A DNA stretch of 64,000 nucleotides from Diabrotica undecimpunctata (Eukaryota; Arthropoda; Insecta; Coleoptera; Chrysomelidae), in assembly GCF_040954645.1 (NCBI RefSeq), contig NC_092806.1, forward strand, positions 28,359,644 to 28,423,643, written 5' to 3'. Below the pieces are notes generated by a model. The model did not search any database, was not told the DNA's origin, and saw only the letters and a program-made list of their open reading frames with translations. Positions 41,091 through 53,234 of this stretch are shown piece after piece (position 1 is the first letter of the stretch; each line of letters starts with the position of its first letter). Made by a program: the position numbers and the translations under genes.

Positions 41091-42062
41091 AAGAAGAAGA
41101 ATTTATAGGATATTTTGGGAACAAAACATTCTAGACAAGCAAAAACTTAAAATATCCAACATAATACACCGGGATATGTATACTATTTGATTGAAGTGGG
41201 CAAAAATAAATCTCTACAAAGAGGTGGAACGGACGACGATGAGAAAGATGATATGTGCATAGGCAGATGACATCCCAGGAGACGTTGAAAAACTAAACAG
41301 ACGAAAGTAGGATTGTTGATTATTTGTAATTTTTCAGCATATATTTGGAAGATATGAATCAAGAAAGAATTGAGTGATCAGAAACATGATGTTCAAATTA
41401 ACGGAAGAAAAGCGATCAATCTAAGATGCTACAGTGCTGACAGTCGAAACGCGTTATGAACTATAGGCTCTTAAGATAAGGGATTCAATATAATCTTTTG
41501 AGAAATCGTTTACCTTGAAATTACCATTCTATTTTGATATCTGATTTAGTGACCATAACAACAACAAACAAACCATAATTTTTGTCGTACAAACTTGAAG
41601 TTCGTAAAAGTATGTAGAAGGGTTTTCCACATATGAAACTGCTAACTTATTCAGCGATCAAAATAAACATAATAGTAAGGTATAGCCGAATAACTGATTC
41701 TTTGTAGGAATATATCCGAAAGGAAAGATAGAAATACTGATACCGGAAGAATGAAAATTTGTAGTTTAATTTAACACCATCATATGTATTTCATGGATTT
41801 ATGCTAACAGCCGTTCAAACAGTCAAAACGATCAACAACATTCGATTGAGTAAAGGACACAAATAACAAGGAGCGGATATTATTATTTCTACGATAAATT
41901 ATTGATAAAACGTCTTATGTTGAAATAAGATGAAAAACATCGATGTATACAAGACATAAATGCAGAAAAAATATCAGAAAAGTAGACTAATTAATAAAAA
42001 TCATAGATAACTTAATAAGCTAAAATCTTTTCAAAATAATTATTAAAAATTTTCATATTTAC
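41091..42062. other. Rest of transporter B intron, nothing clearly recognised
   Basis: Scattered retroelement-like words (GTTGAAAAACTAAACAGACG near 41284) but no coherent frame. 41930-42060 is shared with 35580-35880. Confidence 0.4.
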
Positions 42063-42114
42063 CTGCTGAAGCAGCAGCATATAAGAAAAAACAGTTTGGG
42101 ATTGAAGACACCAT
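42063..42114 (-). CDS. Tret1-like: Transporter B, exon 1
   Basis: ATG at 42114 reads MVSSIPNCFFLYAAASA plus one base, donor G|GTAAAT at 42061-42062. It is 52 nt, phase 1, and joins in frame to 38686. The 3376-bp intron contains an RTE copy split by a MITE. The upstream 300 bp (42115-42415) is duplicated at 35938-36195. Confidence 0.8.
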
Positions 42115-42415
42115 CTTTAGTTGTAGGTTTGGTGTGACTGACTTTTGATAATATTTTATTTTATTTCTGTTACTCTTATATATATATTTTAACAATCATG
42201 TCGACATACATTTTTTTACGTCGGCAGTACGTTTTGTGTACTTTAAATATGTAACTCAATATTTCATTTATTCCGAGTGTAGTTAAAAGATTTATCTCTG
42301 TTGATTTTGGTTTGTTAACGTTTTTAATAGTATTACATGTGTCTGAAGATTTATTGAATTAGACGCTGTCTGATTAGGGGGCTTTAATGACAAATATAAT
42401 CGACTACTAAATATT
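42115..42415 (-). promoter_or_regulatory. Upstream region of transporter B
   Basis: It is homologous to the upstream region of the orphan exon (35938-36195). Conserved T-rich and ATATGTAAC blocks suggest a retained promoter/5' UTR; exact start site not determinable. Confidence 0.45.
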
Positions 42416-43159
42416 TATGTATTTTAATTTACTGATTTACTGAGATTTTAAAAATTTTTTGTTAATTGCTTAGAATATGGCAGGGAAATTTCCGTTTAAG
42501 CGTATTTTGTACTTTTTTTTGTATTTATCTCCCTTTCTATAGCTCTTTATGTTTCACTGTTCTATTTCGTAAATGGTCGTATTCCGTAGCCCAATGTAAG
42601 AAAAAGTACCATACAATAATTTTAAAAATTACCGGTTATTATATCTATTCTTGTATATATATTCTTCTATATTTTATCTATTCTTGTATATACTGATTTT
42701 CACAGTTTTTACTGTATTCCTCAATTTAACCGTTCCCTTCAACTTTTTCTGTTTGCTAATCTTCAGTTTGTGTTTCAGTTTCAGTTTGACTATTGGCATG
42801 TATACAAATGAATCTTTATAATGGAATCTCAGTTTATAAATACATAAAGCCTTTTAGGCATGGTTCCGTTTTTCTCGTAGAAATGGGCGTTCATACATAG
42901 ATATTTTTTGTCTGATGGTTCTGATACTAATCGTTTTGTTGCTAACTACTTCGTTGGTGTGTCTTTCTCTGTTTGAAATACTCCTTTTCGGCGTGTTTCT
43001 GTGTGTCCTGTTTTAGGTGTCTGTCATCTCTTTAGGACGTGGTTCGTTGGTACTAGGATCGTTTCGTCTCACTGGTGGTTTGGCTCGGTCGATGTTGATT
43101 CCTAAGGAGGAGAACGGCGCGTCCCATATGGCTGGTAGGGGAGGTCTTGTATATTATAC
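42416..43159. other. Spacer, nothing clearly recognised
   Basis: T-rich, with no identifiable frame. The right part (42870-43150) is GC-richer and may be retroelement debris in antisense orientation. Confidence 0.35.
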
Positions 43160-43590
43160 AGGATAGTTGCGAATAAGTTTCGCCAAATAAGGAGTGGAAA
43201 CATGGACTCTTGGAATCACAAGTATGAGACGTGTAGAAGCTTTTGAGATGTGGGGGTTTCGAAGGATGTTGAAGATCTCTTGGAAAGAGCACGTGACCAA
43301 CAACGAGGTACTGAGAAGAATGGGGACTGAGAGAGAACTCCTAAATATAATAAAAACCAGAAAAACCAGTTATCTAGGACATATTTACAGAGAAGAAAAA
43401 TACAACTTCCTACGATTGATAATGGAAGGGAAAGTGGAAGGAAGAAGAGATCCAGGAAAAAGAAAATGCTCCTGGCTGAAAAATGTAAGAGACTAGACAG
43501 GCATGGACACATATTCGATAGTAAGAACAGCTCAAGATAGAGAGCAATTTGCTGTAGTTATAGCCAACCTTCAGTAATGGAGAGGGCACT
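43160..43590 (+). mobile_element. RTE-like (family B) 3' fragment
   Basis: METWTLGITSMRRVEAFEMW, GFRRMLKISWKEHVTNNEVL, TSYLGHIYREEKYNFLRLIM, EGRRDPGKRKCSWLKNVRD and, after a stop, AQDREQFAVVIANLQ. This is the standard post-RT region of RTE-like elements; 5'-truncated. Confidence 0.75.
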
Positions 43591-43619
43591 TTAAGATGAA
43601 GAAATAGTTGAAAGTATAT

Positions 43620-46190
43620 TGAGTCGCGTTGAAGGCAGCTGTGCTATATTCTCCCCAAGAACAGGTATAGTTGTGCAATGGGATCGGGAAACCACAGAAA
43701 ACCGATCCTTCCCTCTCCGTAGTAGAGCTCGAAGTGAGCTATTTAACTAGTTACGAGAGTAACGTGGAGTTGCCTCCAGGTCGTTTATGTATTCATCAGG
43801 AGGTTCGTTGCTGGCTAAGGTCAGCGTTTTGTGGAGAACGGGTAGCTTTCTTTTGGGATGTTTGATGAATACATTGCCAAATAATGATCAGATAGTTATA
43901 ATTGTATTTTGGGCTCTGAAGTTTTGGCCTCTGATGGTTTTAATCGTGTAACTCCTGCTCAGAGAGGAGAGCTTCTCATTTATAGACTGGATGTTCGATA
44001 GTTGATGTATGAGGGCGGAGGGGTAGTTGTACCGTTTGGTATTTACTTTACGCAGAATTCTCCTCTCCAGTACTCCAGTCCTAGCAGTTGTTGTGTTAGG
44101 TCGTGATTGAGCATGGCATATATGTTAGCTTTATATTCAATCACAGCCTTGATGTATGTTTTGTACCTTTGTATAAGTGTACGTTAATGTGTCCGTCAAA
44201 TTTTCCACATAGAGCGTTAAGTAGACTGACTCTTCTCCTTACCCTGTCACGGGTTTTGACCAGATCGCATCTCCAGTGTAGCGTCTCTGTAAACATCACT
44301 CCTAGGTACTCGATCCGGTCAAGGAGTTGAAGTCGATCCCCCCATAGTCTAAGAAAAAAAAATCTTTCGGCAACATTGTGCATGATGTGTCTGCTAAGAT
44401 TGGGATGTCTGGCAAGGATCATTTGTGTTTTATTTGGGTTAGGTGTTACTCACCTCCCGCACTACCTATCGACTTGGTCTAGGTGATTTTGAGCAAACCT
44501 ACAGAGGACATCTGCATCTCGAGATATTATTACGAGAGCAGTGTCATCTGTGTAAAGTAAAGTGTATCCGTGTTACGTGGGTTAGTAAAGTCGCTGTTGT
44601 ATATTGTGTACGGTATTTGTGCCAATACGGAACCTTGTGGCACTCCTGCTGTAGGAGTGAAGGAGGTAGAGAAATGCCTAATGATAATTTGTTGTCGTTT
44701 AAATTTTGTGAGATGTATGTGATGATTTCTGTCAACACCGTGTTGCTGGAGTGACATTCTCTAAAGCCGAATTGAAATGTAGGGATGATATTGTGTTCTG
44801 TGGTAAAGTCTACAAGTCTTTCCTTAACGATCCTCTCGAGGAACTTAGTCAAGACCTTTAGAAGAGAGATCGGCCTGTAAGAGTTGAGATTGGTCCGGGG
44901 TTTGCCCCCTTTTAAGAGTATAATTGTGTTAAATACTTTTTATGGTAATGGAAAGTAGCAGAGTCTAAGGGTGGCGTTGACAATGTTCGTCAGATAAAGT
45001 GTGACGCTCGGCGAGATTTGTTTCACGGAGTTCCTGGAAATGTTTTCAGGCCAGGTGAATTTGAGTTGCCGATTTGGCAGAAGGGTTTGAATGTTTGTTG
45101 ATCCACAGGTGCCATGATCGGATGTTCATGGGTTTCTGTGGATCCAAAGGAGTTGCAAGTCGTCGTTTTATGTCTCTCTCAGGGCGTATATTAAAGGCTG
45201 GGTCAAATGTGTGGTCATTTGGAGTGGTAAGTATGTTTTGTAAATGACTTTTAAAGGCATCGCCCTTCTGCTGATCGGAGTTTAGGATTTGGTTGTTCAC
45301 CACAAGGTAATAGGGGTTGTTGGTTTTCTGTTTCGTTAATATTTTAAATTTTGCCTAGAAAGCACCACCGTTACGATTATCAAGACGGGTGGCAGCCCAC
45401 CATTGATTGGCTTGCATATTCTTCACCTCTAGTTTGATTATCGCCGACAGGCGGTTATATTATGTTTTAACATGGGGGTTGCGAATACATTGAAACTGAC
45501 GTAGGAGTCGTCCCTTTTGTTTGATTTTATTGATTATGTGGGGTGGAAGTGGTGGTCTGGTAGGGTTGATGACCCTATTGTGGCCTGATATCTCAATAGC
45601 TTGATTTATCAGTTCTTGAATGTCCGTGATACCATAATTATTGATATCATCAGGACAGTTTAGATCACCTAACTGTTAAGTGTTGATAGACAAATATTGT
45701 TTGAAGAGGTTTCAGTCGGCGTATTTGTTATTTGTAGTCTCTTATTGTACGGATGGGATTTTGAAGTTATAGAGGATTTAGTATCTGTTCTCTTACTAAA
45801 ATAGGGATGTGATCCGAAGTAATTAAACTGCCTATTATGAACTCGTCTTCTAGGACGTCAACTACATCATATATGCATATGTGAGAGGGGTTGGTGGGGG
45901 TGTTTGTAATAAGAGACCAGAGCAAGTGTAGTGTTGTTATCGAGGTGAATGTCCACTGCCAGGAAGTCCTCATCAGTAAGGATTATGTGTGAAGAAATTG
46001 TGTGAGGAGAGAAGAGAATTCCATAGCTAATTAGAATGCCGTTACCCTGTGATATCCGGTAGCGGAGACGGCGAAGAGTACTGTATCTAGGAAAGATAGG
46101 ATCTGTTTTGGACAAGGTGTCGGACAGGGCTAGGATTTGCATATTGTATTTTGGAAGTATGTTATTGATGCAGTGCCGTTTGCTCGCGAC
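43620..46190 (-). mobile_element. Jockey-clade non-LTR element, decayed
   Basis: Minus strand from 46190: endonuclease AVDIHLDNNTTLALVSYYKH; linker MVNNQILNSDQQKGDAFKSH; RT IPTFQFGFRECHSSNTVLTE, PTAGVPQGSVLAQIPYTIYN and LYFTQMTLL (YADDTA replaced); and thumb RLQLLDRIEYLGVMFTETLH with RRRVSLLNAL. Stops and shifts are many and the catalytic YADD is lost. It lies between transporters B and C. Confidence 0.75.
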
Positions 46191-46560
46191 AACCAGAAGG
46201 GCTCGATAAGCTACTATTATTTTCTACTAGTCAACGTTTTCATGTTTTATATTACTTATACTTTAACAAGTGCATTATTCTATGACTATTTGACTGTAAG
46301 TGACTGATTTATATAGAAATTGATAAATCATCTATAATTACAACCTGGCAAGAGTATATTAGTTAAAACTCAATTATCATTTCTCAGAGTTTAGTGTCTA
46401 CTATTTCGATACACTACTATAGACCAAATTTCCTATTAAAAATAGGAATGCTTGGGCTAATCTAATCACTAAGAAATCGTCAGAGAAGGCAAGAAAAGGA
46501 ATAAGGAAAGATATAAAATAACTAGTAAAATAAATTAAATAAAACGAATTCAGATTTACT
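46191..46560. other. Spacer between Jockey element and transporter C 3' UTR
   Basis: No recognised feature. Confidence 0.4.
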
Positions 46561-46567
46561 AAATTTT

Positions 46568-46573
46568 TTTATT
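46568..46573 (-). terminator. Poly(A) signal of transporter C
   Basis: AATAAA on the minus strand about 140 bp after the stop codon. Confidence 0.45.
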
Positions 46574-46712
46574 AAAATATATAAGATATAAAAATAATAA
46601 TAAAAAGTTATACTTATTTTAGAGCTTATTTTAAAATTGTATGAGAATTTACAAATATATTTTTTCTCTATAAGAGATTACAAAGCGTATTACAAAAAAT
46701 AATCACAAATAT

Positions 46713-48058
46713 TTAGGAAGAGTCCACGTTCTTACTACCCTCAAGTATAATTTGAATATCTTGACAACTCTTTCCTGAGGTCTCAGGAACACATTTAAAA
46801 ACATATATAGCTGCTGCAACGCAACATATACTAAAGAATCCAAAAGTTCCAGATGTTCCTACTAATATAGTCAAAGCGCTAAAATAGTTCGTGATAACAA
46901 ATCCCAAGATCCAGCAAAATGAGGCTGCTGCTGAAGAAGCGATGGATTTGACGTTACCTGGGAAAATTTCTCCAAGGATTGCCCAAGGTAGAGGACCAAA
47001 CCCTAAACAGTAGGTTATAATATACACTACTATTCCTATAATGGGCAGCCAAGCCAAGTTGGAAATATCCTTTTGACAGTCATCTTTCATATAGAAAAAC
47101 AAAGCAAGGATGCTATGAGATATAGCCATTCCTAAACCAGAAAGCATAAGGAGAAAACGTTTTCCGCATCTATCGACAACAAGTGGAGTAGCAGCACTCG
47201 CCAATATTTGGACGACGCCAACTATAATAGTGCAAATTTCAGGTGCTAAGGAAACTCCTGCATTTGTAAAAATATTTTGTGTATAGAAGAGAACAATGTT
47301 TATTCCAGAAAATTGTTGAGCCCCTAACAAACTTAAAGCAATAATTAAAGCTTTCCTCAGTCCTACCGACTTTAAAATTGTTGTTAAACCACCTTTATTT
47401 TCGATGTCATCTTCTACTTGTAATTTTACTATTTCTGCTTCTTTCTCGGCAAATTTCTTTTCTATTCCTTTAAGTTTTGAAAGAGCTGCAATCGCTTCTT
47501 CAATTTTTCCACTTTGAATGAGATAATACGGACTCTCTGGTATAAAAAAGAAGAAAAGAACCATAAATATACCAGGAATACATAGAAGAATGGTATTAAA
47601 AACTTTTATAGAGATAAAGGGCCCCAAAGAGTATGAGAAAAGAAGTCCAAGTACAGCGAAAAGCTGCAAGAAAGAACCCAAAGTGCCTCTCGTTTCGTTA
47701 TCTGATATTTCTCCTATGTACATAGGTAGTGCTGTGAATATAATACCTGTACCAAAACCACAGATAAATCTTGATAAATAGAACATAAAAACGGAGCGTG
47801 CAAAAATATTCAACGCAAAGGCTGCCAGAAACGGTATCGCCCCTATGAGGATAGTCTTCTTCCGTCCAATTAAATTGGCAAGAATGCCTCCTCCAATTGG
47901 CCCGATAGCAGCTGCTAGTGGCAAAAAGGAACCAATCCATCCCTCTTCAGAAACTGATAACTCGTGGTCCAATGGACTGGTAGTTATATTTTTTAGTAAT
48001 GGAATTTCTGGTGAAGTCCAACCCAAGGCAGTACCGCAAATGAATGTCGCGATATTGG
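46713..48058 (-). CDS. Tret1-like: Transporter C, exon 2: MFS sugar (trehalose-type) transporter
   Basis: Joined to exon 1 (49796-49844) it encodes about 464 residues. The acceptor is T-rich then CAG at 48059-48060, followed by CCAATATCGCGACA. Motifs: GWTSPEIPLL, LANLIGRKKTILIG, ICGFGTGIIFTALPMYIGEI, PESPYYLI, GAQQFSGINIVLFYTQNIF, VDRCGKR, GFGPLPWAILGEIFPGNVKS and PETSGKS. The first loop motif has N for D (LANLIGRKK). It is the most diverged of the three copies, yet intact and with 12 hydrophobic segments. The role is facilitated sugar transport across the plasma membrane; substrate not decidable from sequence. Confidence 0.9.
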
Positions 48059-48639
48059 CTGAAAAAAAAAAAACAAAAATAAAACTACTGGGTATTGTAT
48101 CAGCTATCTTTTAACACTTAGCATAATATTACAAATAAATTAATAATTGTTATACGAAACTCTCAATTCAAGATGTCCAGAAGAAACATATATTTTGAAA
48201 TAGTGAGGCAGATGTCATACGATCTGTTTTGAGAAAAAATATCAGAGATAAAATTACAAAAAAGATGCAAGAATTTAAGTTTTATTCTAATGACACTGAC
48301 ATGTGGAACTAAACACACAATTGTTTGGAAGAGATCTCTCTTACTGGAGTTTTGTTCACTGTTTTTAATATTTTTGGTGATACCATTCCTATCTGTAAAT
48401 TCTTTCAAAGAACCTTTCAAAACCTTCAGTAGCTGTTCTTCGGCCTATTTATCATTATTAATTTTTTTTGGAAAGAACATTTGAATGAGACTCAGAAACC
48501 ATTCGTGTCTGAAGTATTACTTGATTGATTTAAAGTTAGTGATATTGTCAATATATCTGCTGCATCACGTTCTTTTCATTTCTCTTTAAGTGACTCAAAC
48601 TTCTGCTGAAGAATATTTTTTTTTATACAGAGAATTTAT

Positions 48640-49445
48640 ATAACCATTGAAATATGCAGCGGAATAAAAGAAGGAGACTCATTGAGCCCTATGCTCTTCA
48701 ATTTAATCCTGGATGAAATCATCAAAAGCATTAACAAAGAAACAGGATATAGAATGGGAAACAAAGAAATAAAAATACTCTACTACGCAGACGATGCAAT
48801 ATTAACAGCCCAAGATGAAGATAGTCTGCAAAGACTGGTCCACAGATTTAACATAAGAGCAAAAGAATTTAATATGACAATCTCATCTCAGAAAACTAAA
48901 ACAATAGTAATCAGCAAATAATCAATCAGATGTAAAATAGAAATTGATGGCATCAGTATTGAACAAGTAATGGAAATAGAAATTGGAATTATACTGTCCA
49001 GCTATGGAGACCTGGACAAAGAAGTGAGATTAAGTACAAAAAGCAAATAGACTGGCAGGATGCCTTAATAACACTATATGGCGAAACAGACACATTTATA
49101 CTGAGCTCAAGTCAAGAATTTATAAAGCCAATGTAATACCAATAATGACATATGCCTCAGAAATAAGACACAGCCACAACACAAATGCTACTGAAAACGG
49201 CAGAGATGAGAGTACTGCCTACAGTGTATAAATGAATAGACACAAAATAAAAAAAAAGAATGGAATTACAACATAAGCAGAATGGAGGAGACCCATGTCT
49301 TCAAAATAGCAAGAGATAAGTCATCAATCGGCAGAAGAAGTATTGGACGACCGCGCAAAAGATGGAGTGACAACCTTCCATAGAGGTATTAATCCGCCAA
49401 TGAACAAGCATAATTGCTTATAAAGAGGAGGAAGAAGAAGAATAG
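48640..49445 (+). mobile_element. RTE-like element fragment in transporter C intron
   Basis: Starts inside RT: GIKEGDSLSPMLFNLILDEI, then KILYYADDAILTAQDEDSLQ and NMTISSQKTKTIVISK, then stops, then MEETHVFKIARDKSSIGRRS and IGRPRKRWSDNLP, with a GAAGAAGAAGAA tail. It is the same 3' family as 6455-6700. Antisense to transporter C. Confidence 0.75.
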
Positions 49446-49795
49446 AATTTATATTGACTTTTTTGATAAACCAGAGAAAGTTGGTAGATTATGTTCTACA
49501 ATCTTCACCAAAGTATATGATTAAGCGTTTTTGTATCACGACTGCTTTAACTTCACCAGCACTTAACTCAGAGCATGTTTCTGGATGAGAAGAGCTCTAC
49601 AGTAATTAACAGCACCAAAAAATACACTTTAGACAAAAAATAAATTGATTATAATTTAATAAAAATAAAAAGTAAATATCAAATATTAAGCAAATTTTAA
49701 GATTAAAATACTAAATTTTGGCATGGTAAAGGGAACTGCGCCTATTATAGGCAGTAATGACAAAAAAAAAAAAAAATAAATCTATAAATATTTAC

Positions 49796-49844
49796 CTGCA
49801 GCAGCAGCTGTGTACAAGAATTTACGATTTGGTGCATTAACCAT
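49796..49844 (-). CDS. Tret1-like: Transporter C, exon 1
   Basis: ATG at 49844 reads MVNAPNRKFLYTAAAA plus one base; donor G|GTAAAT. At 49 nt it is one codon shorter than in A and B but keeps phase 1. The intron is 1737 bp and holds an RTE-like fragment. A TATATAAATATCC stretch lies about 160 bp upstream. Confidence 0.8.
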
Positions 49845-50204
49845 TTTAAGAACTTTCTGTATACGTTACACTAGATCTAGTAATAATGATACCTTTTAAT
49901 TTTTTTGAAGCTTTATATATTTCTTCATACTATCTATCTTGACTTTTATTTGAAACAACGTCATTCATTCACTGTATGCTGAATAAACGTTATAACAGAT
50001 TATATAAATATCCTTATACTAATAAATTTAAGACGGATGTAGTTACAAGATTTATTTCTGTGAGTTTAAAGAAATTTATTTTTATGAGTTAAAAGCTTTC
50101 AAATGTTTACTTACGTGTTTTGCTCTATGTACTAGACATGTACTTGTTTCGATTGTTTACTTAGGACATTATGTGGAAAACGATACAGGATGAAATTGTG
50201 AATA

Positions 50205-50620
50205 TTGAGTTGGAGTGAGTGAAGAGAATCTGAGATGGGTGAGCTAGAGTAGGTGGTGGATAGATAAGAGAAATTATAATGTGGCAATAAGACTGGCCGT
50301 TAGTAAAACCAGCCCTCAGGCTTGAAAGAGCAATTGGTTTTGTGGATAGAATAAGAGAATTATGCTGTGTATGGTTGGCACATATGACCAAATATGAATT
50401 TGGAGAAATATAAGCAGATGGAGAATGATGAATGTTGTTACTAGGAGTGTACCGAATCTGAGATTAGTGAACCAGAGTATGTGGTCGATAGATGGGAGAA
50501 ATAATGTGACAATGAGAATAACCTCTAGTTTAAAACCACCCTTAAGGCATGGAAGAGAAATAGGTTGTGTGTGTATAGTTATCACCAAATATGAATTTGG
50601 AAAAATATGAGCAGCTTCTA
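50205..50620. repeat. Diverged tandem duplication, unit about 210 bp
   Basis: 50209-50418 and 50440-50613 share GAATCTGAGAT(G/T)(G/A)GTGA, TAAAACCA(G/C)CC, ACCAAATATGAATTTGGA and AAATATRAGCAG. Both copies carry TGTGTGTATAGTT- or GTGTATGGTT-type words. Coding role not evident. Confidence 0.65.
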
Positions 50621-52260
50621 TATTTATGATCTCAGCGGTGGTAAAGACCACTATGCTTACAAAACTGAAAAACATTTTATGTGAAAACCCTTGTCTCTCT
50701 GAAAGAGAGAGAGAGCGAAATATAGACAAAACAGAGAGAGAGAGGGTGATAGATATAACTGAGGCGCAGTATGATCCTTAAAAACAAAATGGAAGGCCAT
50801 AAAGAATTGGGAAGAAAACATGTATCGAGGTCGAGAAGCAATCGCTATGGTAATCGCCAACACCGGATAATTCCTATGTGACACGTGAAGTAGAATCGGT
50901 GATAGTGCTGGCTGGTATGCTACCAGTAGATGCGATGGCGGAGGATAGGATGAATACTTTAAGACGATAATAATCAAAGGAAAAGGGAATACATTAAATG
51001 GAGAGAGTGATGAATGAATGACAGCAGTGATAGACGGAAAAAAGGGGGAAGGAATCAGGAGTCTTATCAACAATTTTAAGATATGGGTCGCCCGTGAACG
51101 TAGGAAGAACTATCGTCTGACTCATGTGTTCATGGGACGTGGTTGTTTAAGCTCCAATGTAAAATGGATTGGCAAGAAAGGTATGGACCCCAGTCTTAAG
51201 CCAGCCTGCATTATGATACATCACATATACAATTTTTTGTATAGAAGATTTTATAGAAGTATTGAATAAATTCCCTTCAGATTCGTTGACTTATATGGCT
51301 CAAATCAGTTTATTGCTTATGTGTTGTCCTAATCTACCATTTCTTTTAATAAAAGCCATTTTATTTTTCCTAGAACCGTAAGTTATGGTCTTCAATACAG
51401 TGTGTTGTCATATGTCTAGCGGTATCAGTTTAGTTTCAGAGTCAGGGAAGTGCAGTTATTTCAGAATCTCTCGACCATTTCGAGTAAATTCACGTGACTT
51501 CTTTTGGAGCGAAGGTATACTTATCTGAGAATTCTTAGGTATAACTTTATAGATCGCTGACGTTTCTGCAGCTTGTTTTATCTTCAATGCAACCTCCACG
51601 TTCCGTTTGTGCCGTCTCTTTCCTTATTCTATTCGGTTCTTTACGTAATATTTTGGCGAAATTAAATTTTTATCTGACTTCTGTTTTTTGTAGTATTCCT
51701 TTGAAGTATATTTTTATCTTTCAATAATTGCTATGACAACGTTTCTATATGACTTAGTCTGTTCGCTAAGGTTTACAGATTTTAGTTTTTTCTACCCTAG
51801 GGTTTTACCAGTTTCGCCCCTCTTTTGGTTTTGTGTGAATTTTCTTTAGTCAACGTTACAACAGCTATTTTATCTGTTTCTTGGTCTGCCTTTGAGCTCT
51901 GGAAAAGCCTTTGATTGTGAGTCTGAAGTCAAAAGTAGTATGTTTCTGTCAAAACACCTTCTCTCTTAATATTTGTGATGAAGATAGCCCGAGACCGGAG
52001 TCACCTCATCATTCATTCTCTTTATGTTTTTATTTCTAGACTTAAAAGAGTCACTAATTTCTGAGTCCTTGGGCTATCCTTTTTTTCATCGATTAGGACA
52101 ACACTTTTCCCCTGCATCATGTATTCTTTGGGCTCGTTAATGTTCCAGATTGGAGAGAGCGGTAATCGTAGTAGCAGGTGATCCAAAATAAGAACGTGCG
52201 CAATTTCAATAATTGCTTCCCGGCTGTCCCGTAGCAGCCGTTCTGCTGAAAATATCGCTG
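50621..52260. other. Long stretch without confident feature
   Basis: GA-rich microsatellites at 50695-50745. 50800-50880 reads ENMYRGREAIAMVIANTG and looks like the extreme 3' end of an RTE-like element. 51280-52100 is T-rich and unrecognised. Confidence 0.4.
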
Positions 52261-52269
52261 CTGTTGCCT

Positions 52270-52490
52270 AAAATGTCGAAGGGGAACGCAACATCGACAA
52301 TTCGACGTGTCAATCAATTGAGCATTAGCCGGCAGTCCCTATGCAGAATTTTGGTGAAAGATTTGAAGATAATCTTACAAAGTGCTGATCAGCTATTAGC
52401 TGTTGACTGCCAGACGATTCTAACCTATGCTCGAGCCATCCTAAACCTTAAAGAAGAGGAGGACGATTTTTTACAAAGTTAATAAACAAC
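52270..52490 (+). pseudogene. N-terminal HTH fragment of an IS630/Tc1-superfamily transposase
   Basis: STIRRVNQLSISRQSLCRIL, VKDLKIILQSADQL and TYARAILNLKEEEDDFLQS match the helix-turn-helix and pre-catalytic segment of insect transposases of the type at 57020-57964 (SxxxVLRxL, KDLxxxPYKxxLxxxL, FAxxxLxxxxxDxxFL). It ends before the first catalytic Asp. Confidence 0.5.
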
Positions 52491-52609
52491 ATTATCGTTT
52501 CTGAGACATCAACTCGTGTATCACCCACAAAGAGCCGTTAAACTGCCTTAAAGTTATTACGTTCTGTACTTTTTAAGTTTGGATAGATCACCAGATAGAC
52601 GTACCAGAT

Positions 52610-53232
52610 GTTTAAAAATGTAAATTTTACTATGACTGGTCAACGAAAGTGATCAATTTTATTGATCTCACGAGAATCTTAAAAAATGGCAAAAATTGCG
52701 CCACGTTTATTTATTTAATACCTTTATAAAAACTGAGGTTATTCCCGGCAAAATACAAAAACTTCGTACGAAAGCTGCACTCTTTACCATTGAAACACAT
52801 CTGGATTTTTGTCGATAGATCACTTGGATCAAAAGATATCGAATTTTGACCGTCGAGCTGATACAAATTTTATTGAACATTGATTTCTCGCACGTAACTG
52901 ACATTCAAAATCGACGGTCGCTCAAGCATTGTTTCTGAGAGAACGGTTTATTCTACACAAAAAGTGATAATAAACATTTTAACATTTTAATAATTATCGC
53001 AGCTACATTTTTTATTTAAAACATTTTTTTCTACGGAGTACAGATTCTTGGTAAATCGATTTTTTGCGTTTTTACCTCCATACGGGTGGGTTTTAGGGGA
53101 AAGCCCGGGGGTAAAAGTGGTAAACTTTTTTGCATCTTTTTGGGGTCCCAAAATTAATATTTTTGGCAAAATTCAGCTAGTTCGTATGATTTTTAGAGGT
53201 TGAGTGGCATTTTCGTCTCTGACGACTGAAGT
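52610..53232. repeat. Dispersed repeat X, copy 2 (rearranged)
   Basis: The left 160 bp is direct and the right 150 bp is inverted relative to 36302-36775. The interior (52780-53080) is unique within the window and noncoding. The right end TTTCGTCTCTGACGAC is the element boundary in both copies. Confidence 0.6.
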
Positions 53233-53234
53233 AC

